Assembly: GCA_902587755.1 (NCBI GenBank)
Contig: CACIMN010000002.1
Span: forward strand, 216,478 to 280,477
DNA length: 64,000 bases
Direction: 5' to 3'
DNA from: an uncultured Pelagibacteraceae bacterium
Lineage (GTDB): Bacteria; Pseudomonadota; Alphaproteobacteria; Pelagibacterales; Pelagibacteraceae
Positions 45,399-55,389 of the stretch are shown one piece after another (within the stretch, counting starts at the first letter, position 1; each line of letters opens with the position of its first letter). Under the pieces are notes generated by a model. It worked only from the letters and a program-made list of their open reading frames with translations. It searched no databases and was not told the DNA's origin. Both the position numbers and the translations under genes were made by a program.

Positions 45399-46112
45399 TC
45401 AACGTTTTTTACCTAAACTGGCAAATACACCTGATAAAATACGTGTTTCTTTAGTTGATAATTCCATTCTATAAAAAATATTCCTTAAGTTTTCTAACAT
45501 TATCGGCTTCTTATCTTTTGTTTTAAAAAAATTAATATCTTCAAGATTATTAATACAAAGATTTGCCATAGCAACAATTTCTTTTTTAGATGCTGATTTC
45601 ACTTTATTTGATTTTTTAAAATAAGATACTTTTGAATTGATTATACTTGATACATATTGTGCAATTATTATTAAGCTGTGAGATAAATTTAATGATTTAA
45701 AATCAGGATTTGTTGGAATTTGAAGGGTATAATTTGCATAACTTATTTCATTATTTGATAAACCTGATGCCTCTGACCCAAATAAAAAGGCTACATTTTT
45801 TTTGTAATTTATTTTTTTTAAATCTTCTAATTGAATATGTTTAATATTTTTATTTCTAAATCGTGCAGATGTTGCGATTACAACGTCAATATTCTTTAAA
45901 GATTTTTCTATATTTTCAAAACACTTAGCTTTATTGATTATATTTTTAGCTCCTACGGAAGTTGCTAAAATTTTATCATTTGGAAAAATTGGTTTGGGAT
46001 CAACAATAATAAGTTTGCTAAAATTAAAATTTTTTATTGCCCTTGCACAGGCTCCAATATTTTCAGAAAGTTGAGGCTTATGTAAAATAAAAGAAATATT
46101 ATTAACTGACAT
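45399..46112 (-). CDS. trmJ: SpoU-family tRNA methyltransferase, TrmJ-like
   Basis: 237 residues. SFILHKPQLSENIGACARAIKNF is motif 1, VAFLFGSEASGLSNNEI is motif 2 and IPTNPDFKSLNLSHSLIIIAQYV is motif 3. The IPTNPDFKSLNLSH variant is typical of TrmJ, which 2'-O-methylates position 32 of tRNAs. The C-terminal 70 residues are helical as in TrmJ. It follows the DUF1989 gene with a one-base overlap. Confidence 0.8.
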   Translation of the reverse strand: MSVNNISFILHKPQLSENIGACARAIKNFNFSKLIIVDPKPIFPNDKILATSVGAKNIINKAKCFENIEKSLKNIDVVIATSARFRNKNIKHIQLEDLKKINYKKNVAFLFGSEASGLSNNEISYANYTLQIPTNPDFKSLNLSHSLIIIAQYVSSIINSKVSYFKKSNKVKSASKKEIVAMANLCINNLEDINFFKTKDKKPIMLENLRNIFYRMELSTKETRILSGVFASLGKKR

Positions 46113-46975
46113 TAATCTATGCCATGATTTCTGTTGTAATTTGAAATGACTGATGGTTTGATATTATTTAAATATTTAGACTCTATAGTCCAAATTGAAA
46201 CTTTTAAGGGATAACATTTTGCTACATCAGATGAATGTTCAGATCCACAATCACCGCCTGGACAAGCAGAAAGGGCACCTAATAAATCTGTTTCAGCAAA
46301 AAATTCCAAATAATCACCTGGTCTAACAGGACTTGCTTTCATAAAGTATTGTTTTGTATCATTAGTAAATCCAGTTAACATAAATACATTTAATACATCA
46401 TGAACTATTTTTTCAGCATGGTCTAATTGAATATTTTTTTCTTTTACTAAAGCTCTTGTTAAATTTGAATGACAACAATAGTGATAATCATTATCACTTA
46501 AAAGTTTTGATGTATAAGGATCACATCTTGTACCAATTACATCATGCACCGATCCTCCATCCTCGTCATAATCATACCAATCTAAAGTATCCCAGGTAAT
46601 CGTTGCAAGAGATCTTAGATATGGAAAACTACTAAACATTTTATCTCCTACCGAAAGATGTGTTCCATAGAGAGCTCTTGTTTTTCCTGAATAAAATTTT
46701 TCTTCTAAATTTTTTAAATTGAATAAATTTAAATCTCCTACTTGTGGACCATCAACACTTTCAATTCTAAAAAACTCTCCAAATTTTACCTCAAATGTTT
46801 TTGCATCTCTAGGAGGAATAATAACCTCATCTTTTTTAACTAAGTGTTTTCTAGCAGAATGTAAAATACTTAAATTTTTTTCCTCAATGTTTGTATTTGG
46901 ATAGCAAACTATTGGTTTAGCTCTTACTCTTGTTTCCAAGTCTAATGGTTTCTCTGAAAATTTCTTAATTTTCAT
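46112..46975 (-). CDS. DUF1989 / urea-carboxylase-associated family protein
   Basis: 287 residues. VIIPPRDAKTFEVKFGEFFRI, QVGDLNLFN, GTHLSVGDKMFSSFPYLRSLATITWDT, then DVIGTRCDPYTSK and CPGGDCG, match the DUF1989 family found beside urea carboxylase and aminomethyltransferase genes. Conserved Cys and His could bind a metal. The function is unknown; some relatives are implicated in C1 and nitrogen metabolism. Here it sits between a tRNA methylase and citramalate synthase, which offers no pathway clue. Confidence 0.75.
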   Translation of the reverse strand: MKIKKFSEKPLDLETRVRAKPIVCYPNTNIEEKNLSILHSARKHLVKKDEVIIPPRDAKTFEVKFGEFFRIESVDGPQVGDLNLFNLKNLEEKFYSGKTRALYGTHLSVGDKMFSSFPYLRSLATITWDTLDWYDYDEDGGSVHDVIGTRCDPYTSKLLSDNDYHYCCHSNLTRALVKEKNIQLDHAEKIVHDVLNVFMLTGFTNDTKQYFMKASPVRPGDYLEFFAETDLLGALSACPGGDCGSEHSSDVAKCYPLKVSIWTIESKYLNNIKPSVISNYNRNHGID

Positions 46976-46977
46976 TT

Positions 46978-48579
46978 TTACAAACTTCCAGGAGCTTTAT
47001 CCTTAAATAACTTATAATCTAGACTATCCACTAAAGCTTTGAAAGATGCATCAATAATGTTTGGAGACACCCCAATAGTGAACCAATTAATACCTTTAGA
47101 GTCTGTGCTCTCGATACTTACTCTTGTTACAGCCTCAGTACCAGTATTTAAAATTCTAACTTTATAATCAACAAGTCTTAAATCTTTTAAATATTCTGAA
47201 TATTTAGCAAGCTTACTTACATTTCTCCTAATTGCATTATCCAAAGCATTAACTGGGCCGTTTCCTTGACCTTCACACAAAATTTTTTCTCCATCTACTT
47301 CTAATTGAGCTTTTGCGTGTGAAATTATTTCTCCTGCATTATCTTTTTTAACTGAAACGTCATATTCATTAATAGAAATATATCTGGGTATCTCACCAAT
47401 TAATCTTCTGGCTAACAATTCAAAAGACGCATCAGCACCATCATAACTGTAGCCAATAAATTCTCTATCTTTTACTTCTTCTAAAAGTTTTTTAATTTTT
47501 GGATCACTTTTTTCAACATTTATTCCTATAAGTTTTAATCTAGACATAATATTTGATTGTCCAGATTGATCTGAAACAACTATGTTTCGTGAATTTCCAA
47601 CTTCTTCAGGATTAATATGTTCATAAGTCTTTGGATCTTTTTGAACAGCAGAAACGTGCATGCCACCTTTGTGTGAAAAAGCTGAAGCACCAACATAAGG
47701 AAGATGCTTGTTTGGTTTTCTATTTAATAATTCATCTAATAACCTTGAGCATTGAGTTAAATTTTTTAAGTTTTCGCGTTTGATATTTAGTTCATAGTTT
47801 TCATAAAAATCTTTTTTTAAAAAAAACGTAGGTATTAGTGATACTAAATTTGCATTTCCACATCTCTCTCCTAATCCATTTAATGTACCCTGTACTTGTC
47901 TAACTCCTGCTTGAACAGCAACTAGACTATTAGCAACAGCATTTTCAGTATCATTATGAGCATGGATACCTAAATTTTTACCAGGAATATGATTAATAAC
48001 TTCTCTAACAATCTTATCTACTTCATGAGGAAGAGTTCCACCATTTGTATCACATAAAACAATCCATCTAGCACCATTATCATAGGCAGCTTTTAAACAA
48101 GAAATTGCATATTCAGAGTTCGATTTGTACCCATCAAAGAAATGTTCTGCATCAAACATGAACTCTTTTCCAGATTTAACTATATGTTTTGCACTTTCAC
48201 TTATATTTGAAAGATTTTCATCATTTGAAATACCAAGGGCGACATCCACCTGAAAATCCCATGATTTACCAAACAAACATACTGATGAACTTTTTGAATT
48301 TATCAATGAGGATAGCATTGGATCATTCTCAGCACTATGTTCGGTTTTTTTTGTCATACCAAATGCAGTTAACTTTGCAGATTTAAAATTATGTTCTTTA
48401 TTGAAAAATTCGGTATCTGTAGGATTTGCTCCTGGCCATCCTCCTTCAATATAATCGACACCTAAAGTATCAAGAGAAGATGATATCTTTTCTTTGTCAT
48501 CAATTGAAAAATCTACACCTTGAGTTTGTGCACCATCACGTAATGTAGTATCAAATATGTATAATCGATCTTTACTCAT
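46978..48579 (-). CDS. cimA: (R)-citramalate synthase
   Basis: 533 residues. DTTLRDGAQTQG at residues 10-21 and the HAHNDTENAVANSL metal-ligand stretch show the HMG-CoA-lyase-like TIM barrel; VQGTLNGLGERCGN is also typical. The C-terminal 150 residues form the LeuA-type allosteric domain. The long citramalate type (EGGWPGANPTDTEFF) differs from 2-isopropylmalate synthase. It condenses pyruvate with acetyl-CoA, opening a threonine-independent route to isoleucine. It overlaps cysS by 4 nt. Confidence 0.88.
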   Translation of the reverse strand: MSKDRLYIFDTTLRDGAQTQGVDFSIDDKEKISSSLDTLGVDYIEGGWPGANPTDTEFFNKEHNFKSAKLTAFGMTKKTEHSAENDPMLSSLINSKSSSVCLFGKSWDFQVDVALGISNDENLSNISESAKHIVKSGKEFMFDAEHFFDGYKSNSEYAISCLKAAYDNGARWIVLCDTNGGTLPHEVDKIVREVINHIPGKNLGIHAHNDTENAVANSLVAVQAGVRQVQGTLNGLGERCGNANLVSLIPTFFLKKDFYENYELNIKRENLKNLTQCSRLLDELLNRKPNKHLPYVGASAFSHKGGMHVSAVQKDPKTYEHINPEEVGNSRNIVVSDQSGQSNIMSRLKLIGINVEKSDPKIKKLLEEVKDREFIGYSYDGADASFELLARRLIGEIPRYISINEYDVSVKKDNAGEIISHAKAQLEVDGEKILCEGQGNGPVNALDNAIRRNVSKLAKYSEYLKDLRLVDYKVRILNTGTEAVTRVSIESTDSKGINWFTIGVSPNIIDASFKALVDSLDYKLFKDKAPGSL

Positions 48580-49931
48580 TTAAATTTCCAGACCGTTTTA
48601 CCATCTTTGTCCTCTATTAAAACACCTTTGTCTAAAAGATCTTTTCTAATTTTATCAGCTTCGTCGTAATTTTTATTAATTCTAGCTTTATTTCTTTGAT
48701 TAATTTTAAATAAAATTTCACTTTCGGAAATTGAAACTTTGCTTTTTTTAAAATTAAGCCAATCCTCTTTAGTTTCATTCAATAATCCAACAAAATGACA
48801 TGCTGAAATAAATATTCTTTTATCCTCATTAGATCCTTTTGATGCTTTCTCATATAATTTGTGCAAATTAGTTATATAGCCTGGAGTATTTAAATCATCG
48901 AGAAGAGGTTTTAAAATTTCGTATGAAATTCTTAGTTGTTTTTCAATTTTTACATAAACATTATACCATTTATTAATTGTATTTTCGCTATCATCTAAAA
49001 GTTTATCATTCCAATCAAGTGGTTGTCGGTAATGTGCACTCATTAAAGCCAGTCTTAAAACTTGACCGCTTTTAATATTTCTAAAATCTTTAATTTTTAA
49101 AATATTACCTTGAGATTTTGCCATTTTTTCATTGGACATTGTGATAAAAGCATTATGTAACCAATAATTAGCAAACACTTTACTATCATTTGCACATCTT
49201 GATTGAGCAATTTCATTTTCGTGATGAGGAAATAATAAATCAACACCTCCTCCATGAATATCAAATTCTTTTCCTAAATATTTTTTAGACATTGCCGAAC
49301 ATTCTAAATGCCAACCAGGTCTTCCTTTTCCCCAAGGTGAGTCCCATGATGGTTCATCTGTTTCTGATGGTTTCCAAAGAACAAAATCTTCAGGATTTTT
49401 TTTATTATCACTTACTTCAATTCTTGACCCTGCAACCAATTCATCTAATTTTTTATTTGATAACTGCCCATAATCTTTAAATTTTTTTACTTCGAAATAG
49501 ACATGCATATTATTTTCATATGCAAATCCTTTTTTAATTAGTTCAGAGATCATTTCTATCATCTCAGAAATATGATCTGTCGCTTTTGGTTCGTGATTCG
49601 GTTTTTCACAATTTAGATAAATACAATCTTTGTTAAAGCTTTGAGTAATTTTTTTTGTAAGATCTAAAATTGAAATATTATTTTCCTGTGATGATTTTAT
49701 TATTTTATCATCTACATCAGTGATATTTCTGACATATGTTACATTTGGATATTCATTTTTTAAAACTTTAAAAAGAATATCAAATATAACAACTGGTCTA
49801 GCATTACCAACATGTGGATCGTCATAAACAGTTGGACCACAAACATACATTCTTACATTGTTTTTATCTTTAGGAATAAATTTTTCTTTTTTATTAGTAA
49901 GATTATTCGTTAAAAAAATATCTAAACTCAT
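48576..49931 (-). CDS. cysS: Cysteinyl-tRNA synthetase
   Basis: 451 residues, class I. MYVCGPTVYDDPHVGNARPV holds the zinc Cys at residue 31 and the HIGH-type motif HVGN at 40-43. WHLECSAMSKKYLG and HGGGVDLLFPHHENE supply the other zinc ligands and KMAKSQGN is the KMSKS motif. The C-terminal anticodon-binding part is a little short compared with E. coli (461). It charges tRNA-Cys. It is followed by cimA with a 4-nt overlap. Confidence 0.97.
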   Translation of the reverse strand: MSLDIFLTNNLTNKKEKFIPKDKNNVRMYVCGPTVYDDPHVGNARPVVIFDILFKVLKNEYPNVTYVRNITDVDDKIIKSSQENNISILDLTKKITQSFNKDCIYLNCEKPNHEPKATDHISEMIEMISELIKKGFAYENNMHVYFEVKKFKDYGQLSNKKLDELVAGSRIEVSDNKKNPEDFVLWKPSETDEPSWDSPWGKGRPGWHLECSAMSKKYLGKEFDIHGGGVDLLFPHHENEIAQSRCANDSKVFANYWLHNAFITMSNEKMAKSQGNILKIKDFRNIKSGQVLRLALMSAHYRQPLDWNDKLLDDSENTINKWYNVYVKIEKQLRISYEILKPLLDDLNTPGYITNLHKLYEKASKGSNEDKRIFISACHFVGLLNETKEDWLNFKKSKVSISESEILFKINQRNKARINKNYDEADKIRKDLLDKGVLIEDKDGKTVWKFK

Positions 49932-49976
49932 AGTTGAAGAAATATACTTAAATTATAGATTTGTGAATCTATTTGA

Positions 49977-50714
49977 TTAATTTGGAATTATGCACACTGG
50001 AATTGGCTCCATTTTATGCATATTTTGTTTTCTAATGTTTTCGTATTTTACACGATTCGGAGAATTTGGATTTTCCATTGCTTCTTCTAATTCATTATAT
50101 TTCAATCCAAGTTGACCTTCATCAGTTCTACCATCATCCCATAATCCATCAGTTGGAGGTGCATCAATAATCTCTTGTAAAATTCCAAGCTCTTTGCCTA
50201 ATTCCCATACTTGGGTTTTATTACAATCAGCTATTGGTGAAATATCTACACCTCCATCACCATACTTTGTATAAAACCCTACTCCAAAATCCTCAACTTT
50301 ATTACCTGTTCCTACAACAATTCCTTTGTTGGCGGCAGCCACTTGGTAAAGAGTAGTCATTCTAAGTCTTGCTCTTGAATTAGCCATACCATGCTCACTA
50401 TCAAATTTAGATAAACTAGCATTAAATGCTAAAAATAATTCATCTAGATTAATTGTATGGGCCTCAACATTTTTGAAATTTTTAATTAACCAATCTTGAT
50501 GTTTTAAACTCAAATCATGTTGATGAGATTTTTGTTTTATTGGCATTGATAAAACAATCGTTTTTAAACCAGTCATTGCACTAAGTGTGCTTGATACTGA
50601 TGAATCAATACCTCCAGAAATTCCTATAATTAATGACTCGGCCTTTGTTGGCATGTTATTTACATAATCTTTAATCCAATTAGAAATAAATTTTACTTTT
50701 TCAGAAGGTTGCAT
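49977..50714 (-). CDS. nadE: NAD synthase, ammonia-dependent type
   Basis: 245 residues. The PP-loop is GISGGIDSSV at residues 31-40, and NKVEDFGVGFYTKYGDGGVDISPI is the second signature. No N-terminal glutaminase domain is present, so it uses free ammonia. It makes NAD from deamido-NAD; nadK in the same window makes NADP from it. It stands alone between cysS and the DAHP synthase with short gaps on both sides. Confidence 0.92.
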   Translation of the reverse strand: MQPSEKVKFISNWIKDYVNNMPTKAESLIIGISGGIDSSVSSTLSAMTGLKTIVLSMPIKQKSHQHDLSLKHQDWLIKNFKNVEAHTINLDELFLAFNASLSKFDSEHGMANSRARLRMTTLYQVAAANKGIVVGTGNKVEDFGVGFYTKYGDGGVDISPIADCNKTQVWELGKELGILQEIIDAPPTDGLWDDGRTDEGQLGLKYNELEEAMENPNSPNRVKYENIRKQNMHKMEPIPVCIIPN

Positions 50715-50752
50715 AATTAAAAAATATTTATTATTTGTAATTTTACAATGTA

Positions 50753-52138
50753 TTAAGATGCCGCTCTGTCTGCATTTTTTGAATATGAGCTATTCTTTTT
50801 TATCTCATCAGATATCAAAAATGCAAGTTCTAGTGCTTGATTTCCATTAAGTCTTGGATCACAATGAGTATGATATCTGGAAGATAAATCTTTTTCAGAT
50901 ATTTTTTGAGCACCTCCTATACATTCAGTTACATCTTGACCAGTTAATTCAATATGAAGACCTCCAGCATAACTTCCTTCACTTTGATGGCATGAAAAAA
51001 CTTCTTTTACTTCTTTTAAAACTCTATTGAACGGCCTAGTTTTGAAACCTGTTGCAGCTTTGATTGTATTTCCATGGCAGGGATCACATGACCAAATCAC
51101 ATTTAATCCCTCTTTTCTAATTGCTCTGATTAATTTAGGTAAAAATTTTGATACATTATCTGATCCAAATCTAGATATTAATGTAATTTTACCTTTTTCA
51201 TTTTTTGGATTAATACGATTACAAAGATTTATTAAATCATCAGCTTTTAAAGTTGGTCCACATTTAATGCCAATTGGATTTTCTATACCTCTGCAAAATT
51301 CAACATGACCACCATCTAATTGTCTAGTTCTGTCACCAATCCAAACAAAATGAGCAGAAGTATCATGATTTTCACCTGTGGTAGAGTCTGTTCTAGTCAT
51401 AGATTCCTCAAAGGGTAATAGTAAAGCTTCATGTGATGTCCAAAAATTTACTGTGTACAATCTATTATTAAAATCTGAGGTAATTCCACATGCTCTCATG
51501 AAAGCAATGGCATCAGCAATTTTATCTTCAAGATCTTTAAATTTTTTAGCTTGCGAGCTTTGATTAATATAATCTAAATTCCATAAGTGGACTTTATTTA
51601 AATCCGCAAAACCTCCTTTTGAAAAAGCTCTAATAAGATTAAGAGTTGCAGCTGATTGCGAATAAGCTTTAAATAATCTTTTAGGGTCTGGAACTCTTGC
51701 CTTTTCAGTAAATTCCATTGCATTTATGTTATCACCTAAGTAACTAGGCAGTTCTACACCATCTTTTATTTCAGTTGGAGCACTTCTGGGTTTTGAAAAC
51801 TGTCCGGCTATTCTTCCGACTTTAACAACTGGTAAAGATGCTGAATAAGTCAAAACTAATGACATTTGCAACATAAGTTTAAATGTATCTCTAATATTAT
51901 CTGGGTTAAATTCTGCAAAACTTTCAGCACAGTCTCCACCTTGAAGTAAAAATGCTTTTCCATCTACAACATCAGCTAACTGACTTTTAAGATGTCTTGT
52001 TTCGCCTGCAAAGACTAAAGGAGGAAATGTTCCTATCTTATCCAAAACCTTATCTAATTCTTTTTTATCTGGATAATCAGGTATGTGTTTTACTGGATAC
52101 TTTCTCCAACTATTTTTTTTCCAATTTTTCATATTCAA
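50753..52138 (-). CDS. Class II 3-deoxy-7-phosphoheptulonate synthase
   Basis: 461 residues. The class II (plant/mycobacterial) form is recognisable by WKKNSWRKYPVKHIPDYP, PPLVFAGETRHLKSQLADV, FLLQGGDCAESFAEF, and ENPIGIKCGPTLK. It condenses PEP with erythrose-4-phosphate at the start of aromatic synthesis. A second Met at residue 3 is an equally good start. No class I homologue or other aro gene is near, so it is a lone entry enzyme in this window. Confidence 0.93.
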   Translation of the reverse strand: MNMKNWKKNSWRKYPVKHIPDYPDKKELDKVLDKIGTFPPLVFAGETRHLKSQLADVVDGKAFLLQGGDCAESFAEFNPDNIRDTFKLMLQMSLVLTYSASLPVVKVGRIAGQFSKPRSAPTEIKDGVELPSYLGDNINAMEFTEKARVPDPKRLFKAYSQSAATLNLIRAFSKGGFADLNKVHLWNLDYINQSSQAKKFKDLEDKIADAIAFMRACGITSDFNNRLYTVNFWTSHEALLLPFEESMTRTDSTTGENHDTSAHFVWIGDRTRQLDGGHVEFCRGIENPIGIKCGPTLKADDLINLCNRINPKNEKGKITLISRFGSDNVSKFLPKLIRAIRKEGLNVIWSCDPCHGNTIKAATGFKTRPFNRVLKEVKEVFSCHQSEGSYAGGLHIELTGQDVTECIGGAQKISEKDLSSRYHTHCDPRLNGNQALELAFLISDEIKKNSSYSKNADRAAS

Positions 52139-52167
52139 CTCAGGGGTGTTTTAGCAGAGTTTAAAGT

Positions 52168-53988
52168 TTATTCAACAGTGACAGATTTAGCCAAATTTCT
52201 TGGCTTATCAATATCATAACCTTTTTTTAAAGCAGAGTAATACGCAAGTTTTTGAAGTGGAATTGTCAAAAGGAATGGAAGTAAGTCATCATTTGTATTT
52301 TCAACCTCTATAGTTTCCCAAATATTTTCAGAGATAATCTCATCTTTACTTTTGTTAGTTATTAATAATACTTTCGCTCCTCTTGATATAACTTCCTGCA
52401 TATTTGAAATTGTTTTTTTATAATAGTTATCTCGAGGAGCTAAAACTACCACAGGCATACCCTCTTCAATTAAAGCCAATGGTCCATGTTTCATTTCCCC
52501 TGCTGGATATCCTTCTGCATGAACATATGAAAGTTCTTTTAATTTTAATGCACCTTCTAAAGCAATTGGATATGAATAACCTCTACCTAAAAACATTGAA
52601 CCCTTTGCTTCATTAAATGTTGAAGATATTGCTTGGATGTCATTATCAAGTAATAGTGTTTTTTCTATCAATTTAGGTAAATCTTTTAAGTGTTTAATTT
52701 TTTCTTGATAATCTTTTTTCTCTATTTCATTTCTTAATGATCCAATTTTTAAAGCTAAAATATACAATACAAGTATTTGACCTAGAAATGCTTTTGTTGA
52801 TGCTACTCCTATCTCAGGACCACAATGAATTGGTAATACAAAATTAGAGTCTCTAGCTATTGAACTTTCAATTACATTTACTATAGCGCAGGTTTTCATG
52901 TTATTTTTATTACAAATATCTAATGCAGCATATGTATCTGCAGTTTCTCCAGATTGTGAAACAAAAACGTATAAAGTGTCACTTTTAAATCTATTTTTTC
53001 TATATCTAAATTCTGAGGCTATATCTATATTAACATCAATAGTAGTAAGTTCTTCAAACCAATACTTTGCCATTAAACAAGAATGGTATGCAGTTCCACA
53101 TCCTACTAAAGTTATAGATTTAATTTCTTGTATTTTCCAAGGAAAGTTAAATATATTTATCTCATTGTTAACATTATCTATATATTCTTTAATTCCAGTT
53201 TTAATAGTTGTTGGCTGTTCTTCAATTTCTTTTGCCATAAAATGCTTAAAATCTCCTTTATCATAATTTGCTTCATCTGATGATAATTCTAATATTTTCT
53301 TATTAACTTTTTTTCCTTCTTCATTAAAAAAAATAACCTGGTCTTTTTTGACAACACAAAATTCTCCATCATCTAAATAAGTAATCTTATTTGTCATTGA
53401 TTTTAAAGCGTAAGAATCTGAACCTAGATAGTTTTCATTTGGGCCATAACCAACTGCCAAGGGTGATCCTCTTCTTGCACCAACTATTAAATCGGACTTA
53501 TTTTTAAAAACAATTCCAAGAGCAAAACTCCCATGAAGCTGTTTTAGAGTTTTAGTAATAGCTGTTTCAAGTTCTGAAGTTTTTAAATTCTCAGTTATCA
53601 AATGGACAATCACTTCAGTATCTGTTTGAGATTTAAAGTTATATCCTTTATTAATTAAATATTTTTTTAATATTGTTGAATTTTCAATTATTCCATTATG
53701 AACAACAGATACATTTTCTGATGAATGTGGATGAGCATTTACACTATTAGGAATACCATGGGTTGCCCATCTGACATGTCCAATTCCAATGTTACCTTTT
53801 AAATTTTTTAAATCAAAATTATTTTCTAAATTGTCTACTCTTCCCTCAGATTTTACTTCATTAATTGATCCATTCGAAAGTGTTGCTATACCTGCTGAGT
53901 CATAACCTCTGTATTCTAATTTTTTCAAAGAATTTATTATATTTGCAGAGACAGGTTTGTTACTTGATATTCCAATAATTCCACACAT
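52168..53988 (-). CDS. glmS: Glutamine-fructose-6-phosphate aminotransferase
   Basis: 606 residues. The Ntn glutaminase domain begins MCGIIGI with C2 as nucleophile, then EYRGYDSAGIA and HVRWATHG. Two SIS domains follow (VGCGTAYHSC, FVSQSGETADT, GRGYSYPIALEGALKLKE), and the C-terminus is KSVTVE. It makes glucosamine-6-phosphate for peptidoglycan and LPS. It stands 3 nt downstream of a GlmU acetyltransferase-domain gene, so amino-sugar steps are coupled. No glmS ribozyme leader is possible because the upstream gene abuts. Confidence 0.97.
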   Translation of the reverse strand: MCGIIGISSNKPVSANIINSLKKLEYRGYDSAGIATLSNGSINEVKSEGRVDNLENNFDLKNLKGNIGIGHVRWATHGIPNSVNAHPHSSENVSVVHNGIIENSTILKKYLINKGYNFKSQTDTEVIVHLITENLKTSELETAITKTLKQLHGSFALGIVFKNKSDLIVGARRGSPLAVGYGPNENYLGSDSYALKSMTNKITYLDDGEFCVVKKDQVIFFNEEGKKVNKKILELSSDEANYDKGDFKHFMAKEIEEQPTTIKTGIKEYIDNVNNEINIFNFPWKIQEIKSITLVGCGTAYHSCLMAKYWFEELTTIDVNIDIASEFRYRKNRFKSDTLYVFVSQSGETADTYAALDICNKNNMKTCAIVNVIESSIARDSNFVLPIHCGPEIGVASTKAFLGQILVLYILALKIGSLRNEIEKKDYQEKIKHLKDLPKLIEKTLLLDNDIQAISSTFNEAKGSMFLGRGYSYPIALEGALKLKELSYVHAEGYPAGEMKHGPLALIEEGMPVVVLAPRDNYYKKTISNMQEVISRGAKVLLITNKSKDEIISENIWETIEVENTNDDLLPFLLTIPLQKLAYYSALKKGYDIDKPRNLAKSVTVE

Positions 53989-53991
53989 AGA

Positions 53992-54603
53992 TTATTTTTT
54001 CTTTCTTTTGTAATTTTTTACTTCTAATTGTGGCGCTCTTGTTATCGCTAAAGATTTTTTTTTAACATTTTTAGTTATTACTGATCCAGCTCCAACAGTA
54101 CTATCTTGATTTATTGTAATTGGAGCAACCAATGAAGAATTTGAACCTATGAATACTTTGTCTTTAATTTTAGTTTTATTTTTATTTACACCATTATAGT
54201 TACAAGTAATAGTGCCCGCGCCTATATTCACTGATTTTCCAATTATAGCGTCTCCTACATAAGACAAATGATTTATTTTAGATTTATTTCCTAATGTACT
54301 TTTTTTAATTTCAACAAAATTACCTACTTTAGAACCTGCTTTCAAAATTGTTTTGGGCCTAATTCTAGCATAAGGACCAATTTCAACTTTACTCTCAATT
54401 GTACAAGCTTCTAAATGTGAAAAAGATTTTATAATTACATTATCCCCAATTTTAACCTTAGAGCCTATAACAACATAAGGTTCTATAGTTACCTTCTTAC
54501 CAATTTTAGTATCTTTAGAAAAAAAAATAGTTTCAGGACCTATCATCTTGACTCCTGATTTTATAAATTTTTCTCTTAGTTTTTTTTGATTTATAACTTC
54601 CAT
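53992..54603 (-). CDS. Stand-alone C-terminal acetyltransferase domain of GlmU
   Basis: 203 residues. It matches only the linker and left-handed beta-helix part of Glm[15 protein letters not shown], then hexapeptide turns, [35 protein letters not shown] with H112 (the catalytic His position), and [15 protein letters not shown]. The N-terminal uridylyltransferase domain (about 230 residues) is absent, and the divergent gph starts only 68 nt upstream, so it is not just a missed start. It should acetylate glucosamine-1-phosphate with acetyl-CoA; the UTP step needs another gene. Confidence 0.82.
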   Translation of the reverse strand: MEVINQKKLREKFIKSGVKMIGPETIFFSKDTKIGKKVTIEPYVVIGSKVKIGDNVIIKSFSHLEACTIESKVEIGPYARIRPKTILKAGSKVGNFVEIKKSTLGNKSKINHLSYVGDAIIGKSVNIGAGTITCNYNGVNKNKTKIKDKVFIGSNSSLVAPITINQDSTVGAGSVITKNVKKKSLAITRAPQLEVKNYKRKKK

Positions 54604-54671
54604 TTAGAATTGATTTACATTAAGAATATGTCTTAATTAATTCACAATTTATTTCTTTAAAATACTTTTAA

Positions 54672-55337
54672 ATGAAACAAAAATTTACAATTTTATTTGA
54701 TTTGGACGGCACATTGGTAGATACCGCTCCAGATTTAATACGTGCCCATAACCATGTAATGAGAAAATTTGGCTATCCAACAAAAACTTTGGGTGAACTA
54801 AAAAATGCTGTTGGCAAAGGTGCAAAAGCTATGATGGCAAAAGCTAATGGTCAATGGAAATGGTTTGATGAAAAAATTCAAAATGAAATGACTGATGAAT
54901 TTCTGTCTTATTATGGAAAAAATATTTTACACGAAAGTAAATTAATTAACGGTGTAAAAGAATTCTTAAATTGGTGTAAAAATGAGAATATTTCTATGGC
55001 AGTGTGTACTAATAAAACTGAACATTTAGCTGTTGATCTTTTAAAAAAAATTGGGATTTATGATTATTTTGAATATGTTGCTGGATATAATACTTTTGAA
55101 TATTGCAAACCAGATCCTCGTCATTTAACAACAACTTTAGAAATTTTAGATGGTGATAAAAAAAAATCGATTATGATAGGTGATAGTGAAACAGATGCTA
55201 ATGCTGCTAAGGCAGCTGAAATTCCAATAATTTTACTAAAATATGGATATACAGAAAAAAGGTCTGAAGAAATTTATCATAATCACATAATTAAAGACTT
55301 TGTTGGTATTGAGAATATAATATCTGAATATCTTTAA
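54672..55337 (+). CDS. gph: Phosphoglycolate phosphatase-type HAD hydrolase
   Basis: 221 residues. HAD motif I is FDLDGTLVDTAPDL at about residues 8-21, motif II is AVCTNKTEHL, and motif IV is MIGDSETDANAAKAA. PDPRHLTTTLE is also as in Gph. It removes phosphate from 2-phosphoglycolate formed during DNA repair and photorespiration-like reactions. Many close HADs have other substrates, so the specific activity is less sure than the fold. It is divergent from the GlmU-domain gene. Confidence 0.8.
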   Translation: MKQKFTILFDLDGTLVDTAPDLIRAHNHVMRKFGYPTKTLGELKNAVGKGAKAMMAKANGQWKWFDEKIQNEMTDEFLSYYGKNILHESKLINGVKEFLNWCKNENISMAVCTNKTEHLAVDLLKKIGIYDYFEYVAGYNTFEYCKPDPRHLTTTLEILDGDKKKSIMIGDSETDANAAKAAEIPIILLKYGYTEKRSEEIYHNHIIKDFVGIENIISEYL

Positions 55338-55389
55338 TATTGATTAATTTATTTTACCTATTAAAACAAAATCACAACTAGGAGTTATT

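Noticed and set aside
53989..53991. glmS ribozyme or other leader before glmS
   Set aside because: Only 3 nt separate glmS from the upstream gene, so no leader structure can fit.
54604..54671. Frameshifted N-terminal half of GlmU
   Set aside because: Only 68 nt separate this gene from divergent gph, and none of it translates to a nucleotidyltransferase.
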